Shown piece by piece: positions 1-6,075 of a DNA stretch of 7,569 nt. The DNA is taken from contig CASTFX010000054.1 of the NCBI GenBank assembly GCA_949448405.1, positions 1 to 7,569 on the forward strand, given 5' to 3'. Below the pieces are notes generated by a model. The model ran no database searches. It was not told the origin of the DNA and worked only from the letters and a program-made list of their open reading frames with translations. The DNA is from an uncultured Clostridia bacterium (GTDB lineage Bacteria; Bacillota; Clostridia; TANB77; CAG-508). The translations under genes and the position numbers were made by a program. Positions within the stretch are counted from its first letter, which is position 1, and the number at the start of each line of letters is the position of its first letter.

Positions 1-352
1 GACAACAGGCTGTGTATCATATATGTTCAATAGAAAAGGTGTAATAATAATAGAGAAAGAAAGTATCTCGATGTCAGAAGACGATTTAATGTTACTTGCA
101 TTAGATTGTGGAGCAGAAGACTTTTCGTCAGAAGATGAATATTATGAAATAACAACTTCACCAGAAGATTTTTCAAGTGTCAGAGAAGCTTTAGAATCAA
201 AAGGATTAACATTTGCAGAAGCAGATGTTCAAATGATACCAACAACATATGTAGATTTAGACGAAAAAGGTGCTGAAAAAATGGAAAGACTAATTGAAAA
301 GCTTGATGAATTAGACGATGTATCAGAAGTATTCCACAATTGGAATGAATAA
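1..352 (+). CDS. yebC: YebC/PmpR-TACO1 family protein, C-terminal part (5' end outside window)
   Basis: This is the last 116 or so codons of a YebC-family protein; the reading frame enters at base 2 and runs to TAA at 350-352. The first visible residues, TTGCVSYMF followed by KGVI, match the family's conserved segment before domain 3. Further on come an acidic ALDCGAEDF stretch, MIPTTYVDLD, and a C-terminal acidic helix ending in VFHNWNE, all typical of YebC. Full-length members are about 240 residues, so roughly half is missing to the left. The family was long annotated as a transcriptional regulator; more recent work on bacterial YebC proteins and mitochondrial TACO1 points to helping ribosomes through difficult stretches such as polyproline. 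No CGG codon occurs in the visible part. A terminator follows, so it is probably not co-transcribed with spoIIIAA. The ATG at 23 is internal, not the start. Confidence 0.93.
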   Translation, partial: TTGCVSYMFNRKGVIIIEKESISMSEDDLMLLALDCGAEDFSSEDEYYEITTSPEDFSSVREALESKGLTFAEADVQMIPTTYVDLDEKGAEKMERLIEKLDELDDVSEVFHNWNE

Positions 353-373
353 AATTTAAATTATAGATATAAC

Positions 374-414
374 CCCAGCAGTTTCAACTATTAAGACTGT
401 TGGGTAATTTTTTT
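374..414 (+). terminator. Rho-independent terminator after yebC
   Basis: Bases 374-384 pair with 394-404 in an 11-bp stem that includes two G-U pairs, around a 9-nt loop. A run of seven T follows from 408 to 414. It lies 21 bases after the yebC stop and separates that gene from the spoIIIA cluster. Confidence 0.8.
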
Positions 415-429
415 GTTCTAAAAACATTT

Positions 430-457
430 TTGATTCATATAATATTAATAGTATACA
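430..457 (+). promoter_or_regulatory. Possible spoIIIA promoter
   Basis: TTGATT (430-435) and TATACA (452-457) are separated by 16 bases. The second box also resembles the ATACA core of sigma-E -10 elements, and spoIIIA is a sigma-E regulon operon in Bacillus subtilis, so sigma-E control is expected. The -35 match to sigma-E is weak in such AT-rich DNA. The position just upstream of spoIIIAA and after a terminator is the main support. Confidence 0.35.
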
Positions 458-474
458 AAGGAAAAGGATAAAAA

Positions 475-1361
475 ATGTTTGAAATCTTAGAATTTTTTCC
501 AAAAAATATTTCAGAAATTTTATATCAGTATATGAATAATAACTTAGAAGAAATTAGAATCAGAGTAAATAACAATATAATTCTAAGCTTTATTAGTCAT
601 GAGCGAATACTTGAGTATAAAGTAAATAGTGATGAACTCCTAAATATTCTCCAAAAGATATGTGATAATTCCATATACTCATATCAAAATCAAATATGCA
701 GTCGGATATATAACAATTAAAGGAGGACATAGAGTTGGAATAACAGGAGAAATTGTAACTGAAAATGGAAAAGTAAAAAACATTTCATATATATCTAGTC
801 TGAATTTTAGAATATCAAAGCAAATTGAAGGTGCAGCTAGTAATATAATTGGTCATATATTAAATTTTGATGAAAATAGAGTTTATAATACTTTGATTGT
901 AGGCGTTCCAGGAACAGGGAAAACCACAATACTTAAAGATTTGATTAAAACTATAAGTGATGGAACCAAAGAATTCAATCGGAATAAATGTTAGTGTTGT
1001 AGATGAAAGAGGAGAAATATCGGCAATGTATAGAGGAAAGGCAGAAAATGATTTAGGTATTAGAACAGATATTTTAAATAATATAAAGAAAAGTCTTGGA
1101 ATAGAAATGCTAATTAGAAGCATGTCTCCAAAAGCAATTGTTGCAGATGAGATAGGAAATATAGACGATATTGAGGCTATAAATTATGCCTTATGCTCTG
1201 GCGTAAATGGGATTTTTACAGCACATGGTAGTAATATTACTCAACTTAAACAAAATCCTATATTTAAAAAAATGTTAGATTTAAAACTATTTGAAAAAAT
1301 AATTTTTCTTGATAGTAAAATCAAAGGACAAGTATCAAAAATATATATAGAAACACCGTAG
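475..1361 (+). CDS. spoIIIAA: Stage III sporulation protein AA, ATPase (read through two +1 shifts at CGG)
   Basis: SpoIIIAA is the cytoplasmic ATPase of the SpoIIIA-SpoIIQ channel complex, related to secretion ATPases, and acts on the mother-cell side. With +1 shifts at CGG 703 and CGG 980 the gene gives one 294-residue protein; the Bacillus subtilis protein is about 307. Residues after the first shift read GYITIKGGHRVGITGE, a family hallmark. Walker A GVPGTGKT is at 143-150 (Lys149), VVDERGEI follows the second shift, and the Walker B-like IVADE ends at Asp224-Glu225. The first shift falls at Gly77 and the second at Gly169, between Walker A and Walker B, so neither conventional fragment could be a working ATPase. 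Without shifts the frame stops at 718-720 and again at 992-994. The start is ATG 475, with AAAGG upstream. The TAG stop is the first base pairs of a stem-loop, and the rest of the operon is separated from it by a minus-strand gene. Confidence 0.93.
703..706 (+). other. +1 shift site CGGA, Gly77 of SpoIIIAA
   Basis: CGG is in frame after AGT. The zero frame stops five codons later, at 718-720. Skipping C703 gives GGA and then YITIKGGHRVG, which is the conserved continuation. Confidence 0.92.
980..983 (+). other. +1 shift site CGGA, Gly169 of SpoIIIAA
   Basis: CGG is in frame after AAT. The zero frame stops at TAG 992-994. Skipping C980 gives GGA and then INVSVVDERGEI, the expected region between Walker A and Walker B. 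Confidence 0.92.
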
Positions 1362-1385
1362 GGGCTGTAATAGACACAGCCCCTA
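1359..1385. terminator. Stem-loop between convergent spoIIIAA and minus-strand gene
   Basis: A perfect 10-bp stem, TAGGGGCTGT (1359-1368) with ACAGCCCCTA (1376-1385), closes a 7-nt loop. The left arm includes the spoIIIAA stop codon, and the end of the minus-strand gene is only nine bases away. It is placed to end transcription from both sides, although the T-tracts are interrupted (TGTTTTAGTTTT on the + side). If it works on the + strand, spoIIIAB-AH need their own promoter. Confidence 0.6.
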
Positions 1386-1394
1386 TAAAGTGTT

Positions 1395-1655
1395 TTAGTT
1401 TTGGATAACCGATAAAGTGATAGTAACGATTCTCTTAGAAGTTTTATTTTTAAACCGTTTTGTATCATCGCGAAACTGCATATCATAGGTGCAGCTGGAC
1501 AAGTCAATAGCATTAGCCTTGCCAAACTTCACCCAAATTTCGTCAGCTTTTGAATCAGCAATTTGGATTGCTGCGTCAACCATGTTATCGATTATATCCC
1601 CAAACTTTACCCGCCAAATTTTGCGAGTATCTTCATTGATATGAATATCTGCCAA
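1395..1655 (-). CDS. Small protein of unknown function, probably acquired; uses CGG as a normal triplet
   Basis: I do not recognise this 86-residue protein. It starts at TTG (1655) with AGGAGG at 1667-1672 on the minus strand; the in-frame codon three upstream of TTG is TGA, and there is no better start. A strong promoter lies upstream, so expression is likely intended. The sequence is mixed charged and hydrophobic, with no signal peptide or membrane helix, and holds two similar motifs, IWRVKFG near residue 13 and IWVKFG near residue 46. Codon choice differs from its neighbours: ATC, GAC, AAG and CGC are frequent, and I count about 37% GC. Arginine is encoded twice by CGC, twice by CGG (residues 15 and 67) and once by AGA. 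Reading CGG as +1 at residue 15 would give GGG and then an immediate TAA, so this gene needs standard decoding. It sits inside the normally contiguous spoIIIA operon, with the opposite orientation, which suggests insertion by transfer. I see no transposase or terminal repeats. Confidence 0.75.
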   Translation of the reverse strand: MADIHINEDTRKIWRVKFGDIIDNMVDAAIQIADSKADEIWVKFGKANAIDLSSCTYDMQFRDDTKRFKNKTSKRIVTITLSVIQN

Positions 1656-1671
1656 ATGGAATCACTCCTCC

Positions 1672-1691
1672 TAATTAATGCACTTTAATTA
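1672..1691. repeat. Inverted repeat overlapping the minus-strand -10 box
   Basis: TAATTAA (1672-1678) and TTAATTA (1685-1691) form 7-bp arms around TGCACT. The repeat lies between the ribosome binding site and the -10 box of the minus-strand gene, overlapping the latter. This is where a repressor operator could be, but the arms are AT-only in AT-rich DNA, so chance is possible. Confidence 0.35.
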
Positions 1692-1716
1692 TACCATATA
1701 TTTTACATAAAATCAA
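1688..1716 (-). promoter_or_regulatory. Sigma-A-type promoter for the minus-strand gene
   Basis: On the minus strand, TTGATT (1716-1711) is followed by a 17-base spacer and a perfect TATAAT (1693-1688), preceded by TG in the extended -10 position. The start codon lies 33 bases beyond the -10 box, after an AGGAGG site. This is the clearest vegetative promoter in the spoIIIA region and suggests the gene is expressed independently of sporulation. Confidence 0.75.
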
Positions 1717-1793
1717 ATTTTAAATAATTGTTCTAAAATACAAATTATTGAATATATATATATTACATTAAAATATATATAGGAGATTTAAAC

Positions 1794-2305
1794 ATGATAG
1801 TTATAAAAGGAATAATACTTCTATTTATATTCTCTACAGCTACTTTCTTAGGACTAGCCCTTGCCAATAAATACAAAAACAGAGTCAAAGATTTAAAAGA
1901 AATAAGAAATGCTCTAAATATAATTGAAACTAAGATTAGATATACATACGAACCGCTTCCACACATCTTTGAAGATATATCAACAAATTTCTCTCGGTCG
2001 GTATAGGTGAAATCTTTAGAACTTCAAGTCAAAAAATGAAAGAGCTTTCAGCAGGAGAAGCTTGGAGTTATGCTTTAAAAAGTTCTAGTACAAGTATGGA
2101 TATAGAAGATATAAATGTTTTAAAAACACTAGAAAAGCTACTAGGAAAAACAAATGTAGAAGGACAACTAAGTGAAATAGAGCTTCTTAAAAATTCTATT
2201 GATACTCAAATTCAAAAAGCAGAAGAAGAAAGGTATAAGAATGAAAGACTATATAAAAATTTAGGAATTATCGTAGGACTTGCAATAGTTATAATACTTA
2301 TATAA
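1794..2305 (+). CDS. spoIIIAB: Stage III sporulation protein AB (read through tandem +1 shifts at CGGT CGGT)
   Basis: SpoIIIAB is a small membrane protein of the SpoIIIA complex, distantly related to type II secretion GspF-like proteins. With two consecutive +1 shifts at 1995 and 1999 the gene gives 169 residues; the Bacillus subtilis protein is about 171. The order fits the family: a membrane segment at roughly residues 4-22, a charged region KYKNRVKDLKEIRNAL, a glycine pair at 68-69 leading into GEIFRTSSQKMKEL, and a C-terminal membrane segment ending in GLAIVIILI. Zero-frame reading stops at 2004-2006; a single shift stops at 2008-2010; only two shifts open the rest of the gene. Start ATG 1794 has AGGAG at 1781-1785. 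It begins the second part of the spoIIIA operon, 138 bases after the minus-strand gene. I see no convincing promoter there, although AATACAAA at 1737 loosely resembles a sigma-E -10 element. Confidence 0.92.
1995..1998 (+). other. +1 shift site CGGT, Gly68 of SpoIIIAB (first of tandem pair)
   Basis: CGG is in frame after TCT. Skipping C1995 gives GGT and puts the next CGG, at 1999, in frame. Confidence 0.92.
1999..2002 (+). other. +1 shift site CGGT, Gly69 of SpoIIIAB (second of tandem pair)
   Basis: This CGG is in frame only if the first shift has happened. Skipping C1999 gives GGT and then IGEIFRTS, in the frame of the rest of the gene. With the first shift only, the frame stops at TGA 2008-2010. 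Confidence 0.92.
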
Positions 2306-2321
2306 AAAGGAGGCGGAAATT

Positions 2322-2516
2322 TTGAGCATTGATTTACTATTTAAAATAGCTGCAATTGGAATATTAGTTGCTGTATTACATCAAGTATTAGTACGAGCAG
2401 GAAGGGAAGACCAAGCAATGATGACAACCCTTGCAGGACTTGTAATTGTTCTTACTATGGTAATTCAGGAAATAAGTACTCTATTTAATACAGTAAGAAC
2501 AATATTCGATTTATAG
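2322..2516 (+). CDS. spoIIIAC: Stage III sporulation protein AC
   Basis: This 64-residue integral membrane protein belongs to the SpoIIIA complex; the Bacillus subtilis homologue is about 68 residues. It has two hydrophobic segments, about residues 5-24 and 32-50, joined by the conserved loop VRAGRED. It starts at TTG 2322, eight bases or so after a strong AAGGAGG; no ATG gives a complete first helix. It follows spoIIIAB by 16 bases and precedes spoIIIAD by 13, so the three are translated from one mRNA. The gene has no in-frame CGG and no frameshift. Arg25 in the conserved loop is encoded by CGA and Arg28 by AGG, which shows these codons are read as arginine here. A CGG at 2314-2316 lies in the ribosome binding site region and is not translated. 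Confidence 0.95.
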   Translation: MSIDLLFKIAAIGILVAVLHQVLVRAGREDQAMMTTLAGLVIVLTMVIQEISTLFNTVRTIFDL

Positions 2517-2529
2517 GAGAAAAGTACAT

Positions 2530-2919
2530 ATGGAAATAGTAAAAATTATAGGTATTGCGATATGTGCAGTAGTAGTTATTATAATAATTAAACAATATAA
2601 GCCAGAATTTGCTGTTTATATTTCTCTAATTGCAACTGCCTTAATTTTATGTTTGCTTCTTGATAAAATCTCAGGGATAGTAAATCTTTTAACAAATCTC
2701 GCGAGCAAAATGAATGGTACTAGTCAAGAATTTCTTAAAATACTCCTAAAAATCACAGGAATTGCATTTTTAACAGAGTTTGCAGTAAGTATATGTAAAG
2801 ACGCAGGTGAAAATGCAATAAGCTCTAAAGTCGATTTAGGAGGTAAAGTAATAATTGTTACTTTATCAATCCCTATAATATCATCAATGTTAGAAACTGT
2901 ACTTAAAATTTTGCCTTAA
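2530..2919 (+). CDS. spoIIIAD: Stage III sporulation protein AD
   Basis: This is a 129-residue membrane protein; the Bacillus subtilis homologue is about 133. Hydrophobic segments are visible near residues 4-20 (IIGIAICAVVVIIII), 27-45, and in the C-terminal third (VIIVTLSIPIISSMLETV). Between them are the family-typical stretches SQEFLKILLKITGIAFLTEFA and CKDAGENAISSKVDLGGK. It is part of the SpoIIIA channel assembly in the mother-cell membrane around the forespore, with SpoIIIAC the closest partner by sequence class. ATG 2530 has AGGAG at 2515-2519, overlapping the spoIIIAC stop. The gene contains no CGG and reads cleanly, which shows the frameshifts elsewhere are not a general sequence-quality problem. 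Confidence 0.95.
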   Translation: MEIVKIIGIAICAVVVIIIIKQYKPEFAVYISLIATALILCLLLDKISGIVNLLTNLASKMNGTSQEFLKILLKITGIAFLTEFAVSICKDAGENAISSKVDLGGKVIIVTLSIPIISSMLETVLKILP

Positions 2920-2939
2920 CAAAAGAGAAAGAGGATAAT

Positions 2940-4089
2940 ATGAAAAAGATAATATTTATAATATCTTTTCTTCTAGCAATTCAAAGTGGAGCAGTATATG
3001 CCACAGAAACAAATGAAACTATGAAAGAACAAGAAGAAAGTTTAGGTATATCTGATTTCATAAAAGAAGCAGAAAGTTACACAAAAGATACTTTTAAAGA
3101 TACTGATTTAGAATCTATATATAATAGTGCAATATCAGGAGAAATAGAAATCCCAGGATTATTAAATAGTATATTAAACTTAGTAGGCGATGAGGTATTA
3201 AACACAATTAAAACCCTTGGATATATTCTCATTATCATAGTAATACATGGAATAATTAAAAGCATAAGTGATGGAATGGGAAATCGGAGAAATTGGTGAA
3301 ATAACTTATTACGTACAATATATATTAATTGTTACTCTTGTTATGACAAGCTTTTCTCAAGTAATAGTAATGATTAAAGACACTGTAAGTAGTCTAGTAG
3401 GTTTTTTAAATTCTCTTTTACCAATTTTACTTGCCCTAATGATAGCAACTGGTAATATAGTAACCGCTTCCACCATACAACCAGTTTTACTATTAGTAAT
3501 AACTTTTGTACGGAAATATTATATCATCAGTATTTCTACCACTTATATTAGTTGGAACTTCACTTGGAATAATATCACAAATATCAGATAAAATCCAAAT
3601 TAATAAACTATCTAAATTTTTTAAATCAAGTGTTGTTTGGGCATTAGGAATAGTTCTTACAATATTTGTACGGTGTTTTATCATTAGAGGGAACACTTAC
3701 AAGTAGTGTAGATCGGACTCACAATAAAAACAACAAAAGCAGTTGTTACAACAGCAATACCAGTTGTTGGAAAATTCTTAGGAGAAACAGTTGATGCAAT
3801 TTTAGGTTGTAGTAACATACTAAAAAATGCAGTAGGTTTTGTTGGAATATTTGTAGTTTTATCTATATGTGTACTTCCAATAATAAAACTAATGATAATG
3901 TCCATATCCTTTAATCTCGCAGGAGCACTTGCAGAACCTATTGCAGACAAAAAAATCGTATCTGTATTGGAACAAATAGGTGGAACATTCAAAGTATTAC
4001 TTGGAATGGTATGTGTAATATCTGCTATGCTTGTTATAGGACTAACTCTAGTTATAAAAATTACTAATAGTGGGATGATGTACAGATGA
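2940..4089 (+). CDS. spoIIIAE: Stage III sporulation protein AE (read through four +1 shifts at CGG)
   Basis: SpoIIIAE is the large polytopic membrane protein of the SpoIIIA complex. With +1 shifts at 3285, 3511, 3671 and 3714 the gene gives 381 residues; the Bacillus subtilis protein is about 399. An N-terminal signal-like segment (MKKIIFIISFLLAI) is followed by a charged, exported region, then several hydrophobic helices. The restored junctions read GNGEIGEITYYVQYILIV, FVGNIISSVFLPLILVG, FVGVLSLEGTLTSSV and VDGLTIKTTK, then AIPVVGKFLGETVDA; the last three are strongly family-like. Shift glycines are residues 116, 191, 244 and 258. Zero-frame stops follow each site, so conventional reading yields five unusable fragments. 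Start ATG 2940 has GAGG at 2931-2934. The stop overlaps the spoIIIAF start as ATGA at 4086-4089, indicating translational coupling. Three intact full-length frames would have to decay at CGG alone for this to be an ordinary pseudogene. Confidence 0.94.
3285..3288 (+). other. +1 shift site CGGA, Gly116 of SpoIIIAE
   Basis: CGG is in frame after AAT. The zero frame stops at TGA 3297-3299. Skipping C3285 gives GGA and then EIGEITYYVQYI. Confidence 0.92.
3511..3514 (+). other. +1 shift site CGGA, Gly191 of SpoIIIAE
   Basis: CGG is in frame after GTA. The zero frame continues to TAA 3589-3591 with non-family sequence. Skipping C3511 gives GGA and then NIISSVFLPLILVG. Confidence 0.9.
3671..3674 (+). 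other. +1 shift site CGGT, Gly244 of SpoIIIAE
   Basis: CGG is in frame after GTA. The zero frame stops at TAG 3704-3706. Skipping C3671 gives GGT and then VLSLEGTLTSSV, a conserved SpoIIIAE stretch. Confidence 0.93.
3714..3717 (+). other. +1 shift site CGGA, Gly258 of SpoIIIAE
   Basis: CGG is in frame after GAT, 14 codons beyond the previous site. Skipping C3714 gives GGA and then LTIKTTKAVV and AIPVVGK. The glycine after Asp (VDGL) fits the family. Confidence 0.93.
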
Positions 4090-4665
4090 TAAATAATATA
4101 AGTTCATGGGCAGAACAGCTAATTATTGCTGTAATAATTGCAACAATTCTAGAAATAATCTTGCCAAAAGGAAATTCAAAAAAATACATTAAAACAATAA
4201 TCGGAATATATATATTATATACTATTATATCGCCAGTTCTTAACTTTATATCTCGGTGGCGAGCTTAAAATTGATTATTCGAAATATGAAAACTATTTCA
4301 ATAATACTGAAGAATATAAAGTATTAGAAAAGAAATTGAATTTAGCTTCTACTAATTCGATAGAAGATACATATACAAAAGAACTTGAAAAGCAACTGAA
4401 AAAGGATTTAGAAGAAATGAGCCTAAAACTAGAAAACCTCTCTTTAAATATTAATTTAGAAACTGGAGAGCTAGAAAACATAAAGCTTAATGTAAAAAAA
4501 TCGAAAGAATCAAAAGAAACTAATAGCATACAAGTAAACAAAATAGAAATCGGTAATTCTAATCTAAGTTCTAGTTTATCAAAACAAGAGATAAATAACC
4601 TCAAAAATACTCTTCAAGAAAAATACAATATAGAATATGAAAAAATCATTATAAATTCTATATAG
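4086..4665 (+). CDS. spoIIIAF: Stage III sporulation protein AF (read through one +1 shift at CGG)
   Basis: SpoIIIAF is a membrane protein of the SpoIIIA complex with two N-terminal helices and a soluble C-terminal domain. With a +1 shift at 4254 the gene gives 192 residues; the Bacillus subtilis protein is about 206. Hydrophobic segments lie near residues 8-25 (AEQLIIAVIIATILEIIL) and 34-52 (IKTIIGIYILYTIISPVL), separated by the conserved PKG-N-KKYIK loop. The shift supplies Gly57, right after the second helix, in FISGGELKIDYS. A lysine- and glutamate-rich, partly coiled region follows, and then a short C-terminal beta/alpha segment ending in KYNIEYEKIIINSI. Without the shift the frame stops four codons later at 4266-4268, giving only the two helices. 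ATG 4086 overlaps the spoIIIAE stop. Two out-of-frame CGG triplets, at 4202 and 4551, cause no shift. Confidence 0.92.
4254..4257 (+). other. +1 shift site CGGT, Gly57 of SpoIIIAF
   Basis: CGG is in frame after TCT. The zero frame stops at TAA 4266-4268. Skipping C4254 gives GGT, then GGC and ELKIDYSKYEN. Confidence 0.92.
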
Positions 4666-4677
4666 GAGGAATTTTAA

Positions 4678-5305
4678 ATGTTTAAAGAACAAATGAATAA
4701 AATTAAAAAAATGCTAATGAAAAATACTGAAGAAAAATCAGAAGGAAAAAAAGATAAGAAAAAGATAGAAAACTTAGTAGCATTCTTAATAATACTGATT
4801 ATTACTCTAATTGCTATAAATGTAATTTTAAAAGATAACAGTAAACCTAAAGAAAACGTAGACAGTGCATATAAAGAACTTGCTGGAGAAACTAAAGTAA
4901 CAGAAAAATCTTCAAATAAAGATGAATTAGAAGGAAAAATAGAGAGTATTTTGGAAACAATGTCAGGTGTACGGGAGAGTAAAAGTATTAGTAACTTACT
5001 CTCAATCTTCTGAAATTGTTGCAATGTATAACGAAAATAAAGAAGCTTCATCAACAACAGAAACTGATTCTAGTGGAGGAACAAGAACTTCTGCTGAAGA
5101 GAATATAAAAAAGGAAGTCATCTTCACAGATGAAAACGGCTCTAATGTTCCAGCAACCCAAACTATTATAAATCCAAAAGTAGAAGGAGTAATTGTTACT
5201 GCAGAAGGGGTAAATGACGCAAATGTGAAAACAAATATAATAGCTGCTGTAGAAGCTGTAACAGGTGTACCAACACATAAAATCCAAGTATTTAGTATGA
5301 ATTAA
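4678..5305 (+). CDS. spoIIIAG: Stage III sporulation protein AG (read through one +1 shift at CGG)
   Basis: SpoIIIAG forms the large ring of the channel between mother cell and forespore through a ring-building domain like those of flagellar and type III secretion rings. With a +1 shift at 4972 the gene gives 208 residues; the Bacillus subtilis protein is about 229. A lysine-rich cytoplasmic N-terminus is followed by a single membrane helix at roughly residues 33-51 (LVAFLIILIITLIAINVIL). The ring-building part contains SGVGRVKVLVTYS, a serine/threonine-rich insertion with SSGGTRTS, and VEGVIVTAEGVNDANVKTNI near the end. The shift supplies Gly99 in SGVGRVKV, where family members typically have GVGKVKV, so glycine is well supported. 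Zero-frame reading stops at 5011-5013 and loses the whole ring domain. ATG 4678 has AGGAGG at 4664-4669, overlapping the spoIIIAF stop. An out-of-frame CGG at 5137 causes no shift. Confidence 0.94.
4972..4975 (+). other. +1 shift site CGGG, Gly99 of SpoIIIAG
   Basis: CGG is in frame after GTA. Skipping C4972 gives GGG and then RVKVLVTYS, matching the family's GVGKVKV motif. This is the only site with G as the fourth base. Confidence 0.94.
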
Positions 5306-5346
5306 TAAAGATTATAGGGCTAAAACTAGCTCAAATGGAGGTTATT

Positions 5347-5955
5347 ATGAAAATTTTTAAGAAAAATCAATTGGCTCTTTTAGTTATCTCATTAATGTTA
5401 ATAACAGCAGGCTATTTAAACTATTCATCTACATATACAGATGTATCTGAAACTTCGGCTGATGCGCAAAATACTGTAGACTTAGCAAGTATTGGTGATG
5501 CAGAACTTGTAAATACAAATGTAGTAGAAGAAACTAAAACTGAAAACGTAGTTACTGAAGTAAAAACAGAAATAGAAAAAGAAGCAACACCTAAAATAGA
5601 AAATACTGGAAGAGATTATTTTACAACTTCAAAACTTGAAAGAAATATAATGTATTCTCAGATGATAGAAAGATATCAAGAAGTACTAGGAACTTCGAGT
5701 GGTTATAGTGAACAAAAATCAATTGCAGAACAAGAAATAAATAATATAAATGAACTGCAAAATGCAATTATGATAGCGGAAAACTTACTTACAACAAAAG
5801 GCTTTACTGAAAATGTTATATTTGTTAATGGAGAAAGTATAAGTGTAATAATAGGAAAGGAAAACTTAACACAAGATGTGATAGCTCAGGTTCAAAACAT
5901 TGTATCAAGAGAATTAAAAGCAGAAGTAAATAATATACATATTTCTATGAAATAA
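5347..5955 (+). CDS. spoIIIAH: Stage III sporulation protein AH
   Basis: SpoIIIAH is anchored in the mother-cell membrane and binds SpoIIQ from the forespore across the intermembrane space, forming a ring related to EscJ/FliF domains. The protein is 202 residues; the Bacillus subtilis homologue is about 218. A short basic N-terminus (MKIFKKNQ) precedes a membrane helix at about residues 8-25, then a Thr/Glu/Val-rich linker, then the conserved C-terminal domain with RDYFTTSKLERNIMYSQ, AENLLTTKGF and VNGESISVII. I chose ATG 5347, not the in-frame ATG 5335, because TGGAGG (5336-5341) covers the latter and sits at normal distance from the former. It follows spoIIIAG by 41 bases and a stem-loop follows it, so it ends the operon. 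It reads cleanly and has two out-of-frame CGG triplets (5456, 5777) but none in frame. Confidence 0.95.
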   Translation: MKIFKKNQLALLVISLMLITAGYLNYSSTYTDVSETSADAQNTVDLASIGDAELVNTNVVEETKTENVVTEVKTEIEKEATPKIENTGRDYFTTSKLERNIMYSQMIERYQEVLGTSSGYSEQKSIAEQEINNINELQNAIMIAENLLTTKGFTENVIFVNGESISVIIGKENLTQDVIAQVQNIVSRELKAEVNNIHISMK

Positions 5956-5971
5956 AATTGAAAAGACATAT

Positions 5972-5999
5972 ATGGGCGAGTTATTCTCGTCCATTTTAC
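5972..5999 (+). terminator. Probable terminator at the end of the spoIIIA operon
   Basis: ATGGGCGAG (5972-5980) pairs with CTCGTCCAT (5986-5994) in a 9-bp stem with one G-U pair and a 5-base TTATT loop. TTTACTTTGG follows, so the T-tract is short. Its place, 16 bases after spoIIIAH and before an unrelated gene, supports the call. Confidence 0.65.
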
Positions 6000-6075
6000 T
6001 TTGGCTACTTTATTTTTCACAAATTTTCCCTAAAAATAATAAACTAAAATATCTTAAAATGATATGGAGGTTTTT

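Noticed and set aside
475..1361. Separate small genes from the fragments of spoIIIAA, AB, AE, AF and AG
   Set aside because: The fragments lack ribosome binding sites and sensible starts, and together they make one full-length family member in collinear order.
1241..1525. A second minus-strand coding frame in which CGG 1457 shifts the small gene
   Set aside because: The shifted frame runs antisense through the conserved spoIIIAA end and resembles a shadow of it; the host-type shift at the earlier CGG (1613) would already stop translation.
1359..1793. Insertion sequence or MITE around the minus-strand gene
   Set aside because: There is no transposase, no matching terminal inverted repeats at the two ends and no clear target duplication; the 10-bp stem-loop is better explained as a terminator.
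2314..2316. CGG at the spoIIIAC ribosome binding site as another shift site
   Set aside because: It lies between the spoIIIAB stop and the spoIIIAC start and is not translated.
475..5305. Ordinary pseudogene decay of the spoIIIA operon
   Set aside because: Decay would give varied indels and stops. Here every break is the same base in the same codon phase at CGG, all motifs after the breaks are intact, and lysC and the patatin gene show the same pattern.
5335..5346. ATG 5335 as the spoIIIAH start
   Set aside because: It overlaps the TGGAGG ribosome binding site that serves ATG 5347, and the shorter form starts with a typical basic N-terminus before the membrane helix.
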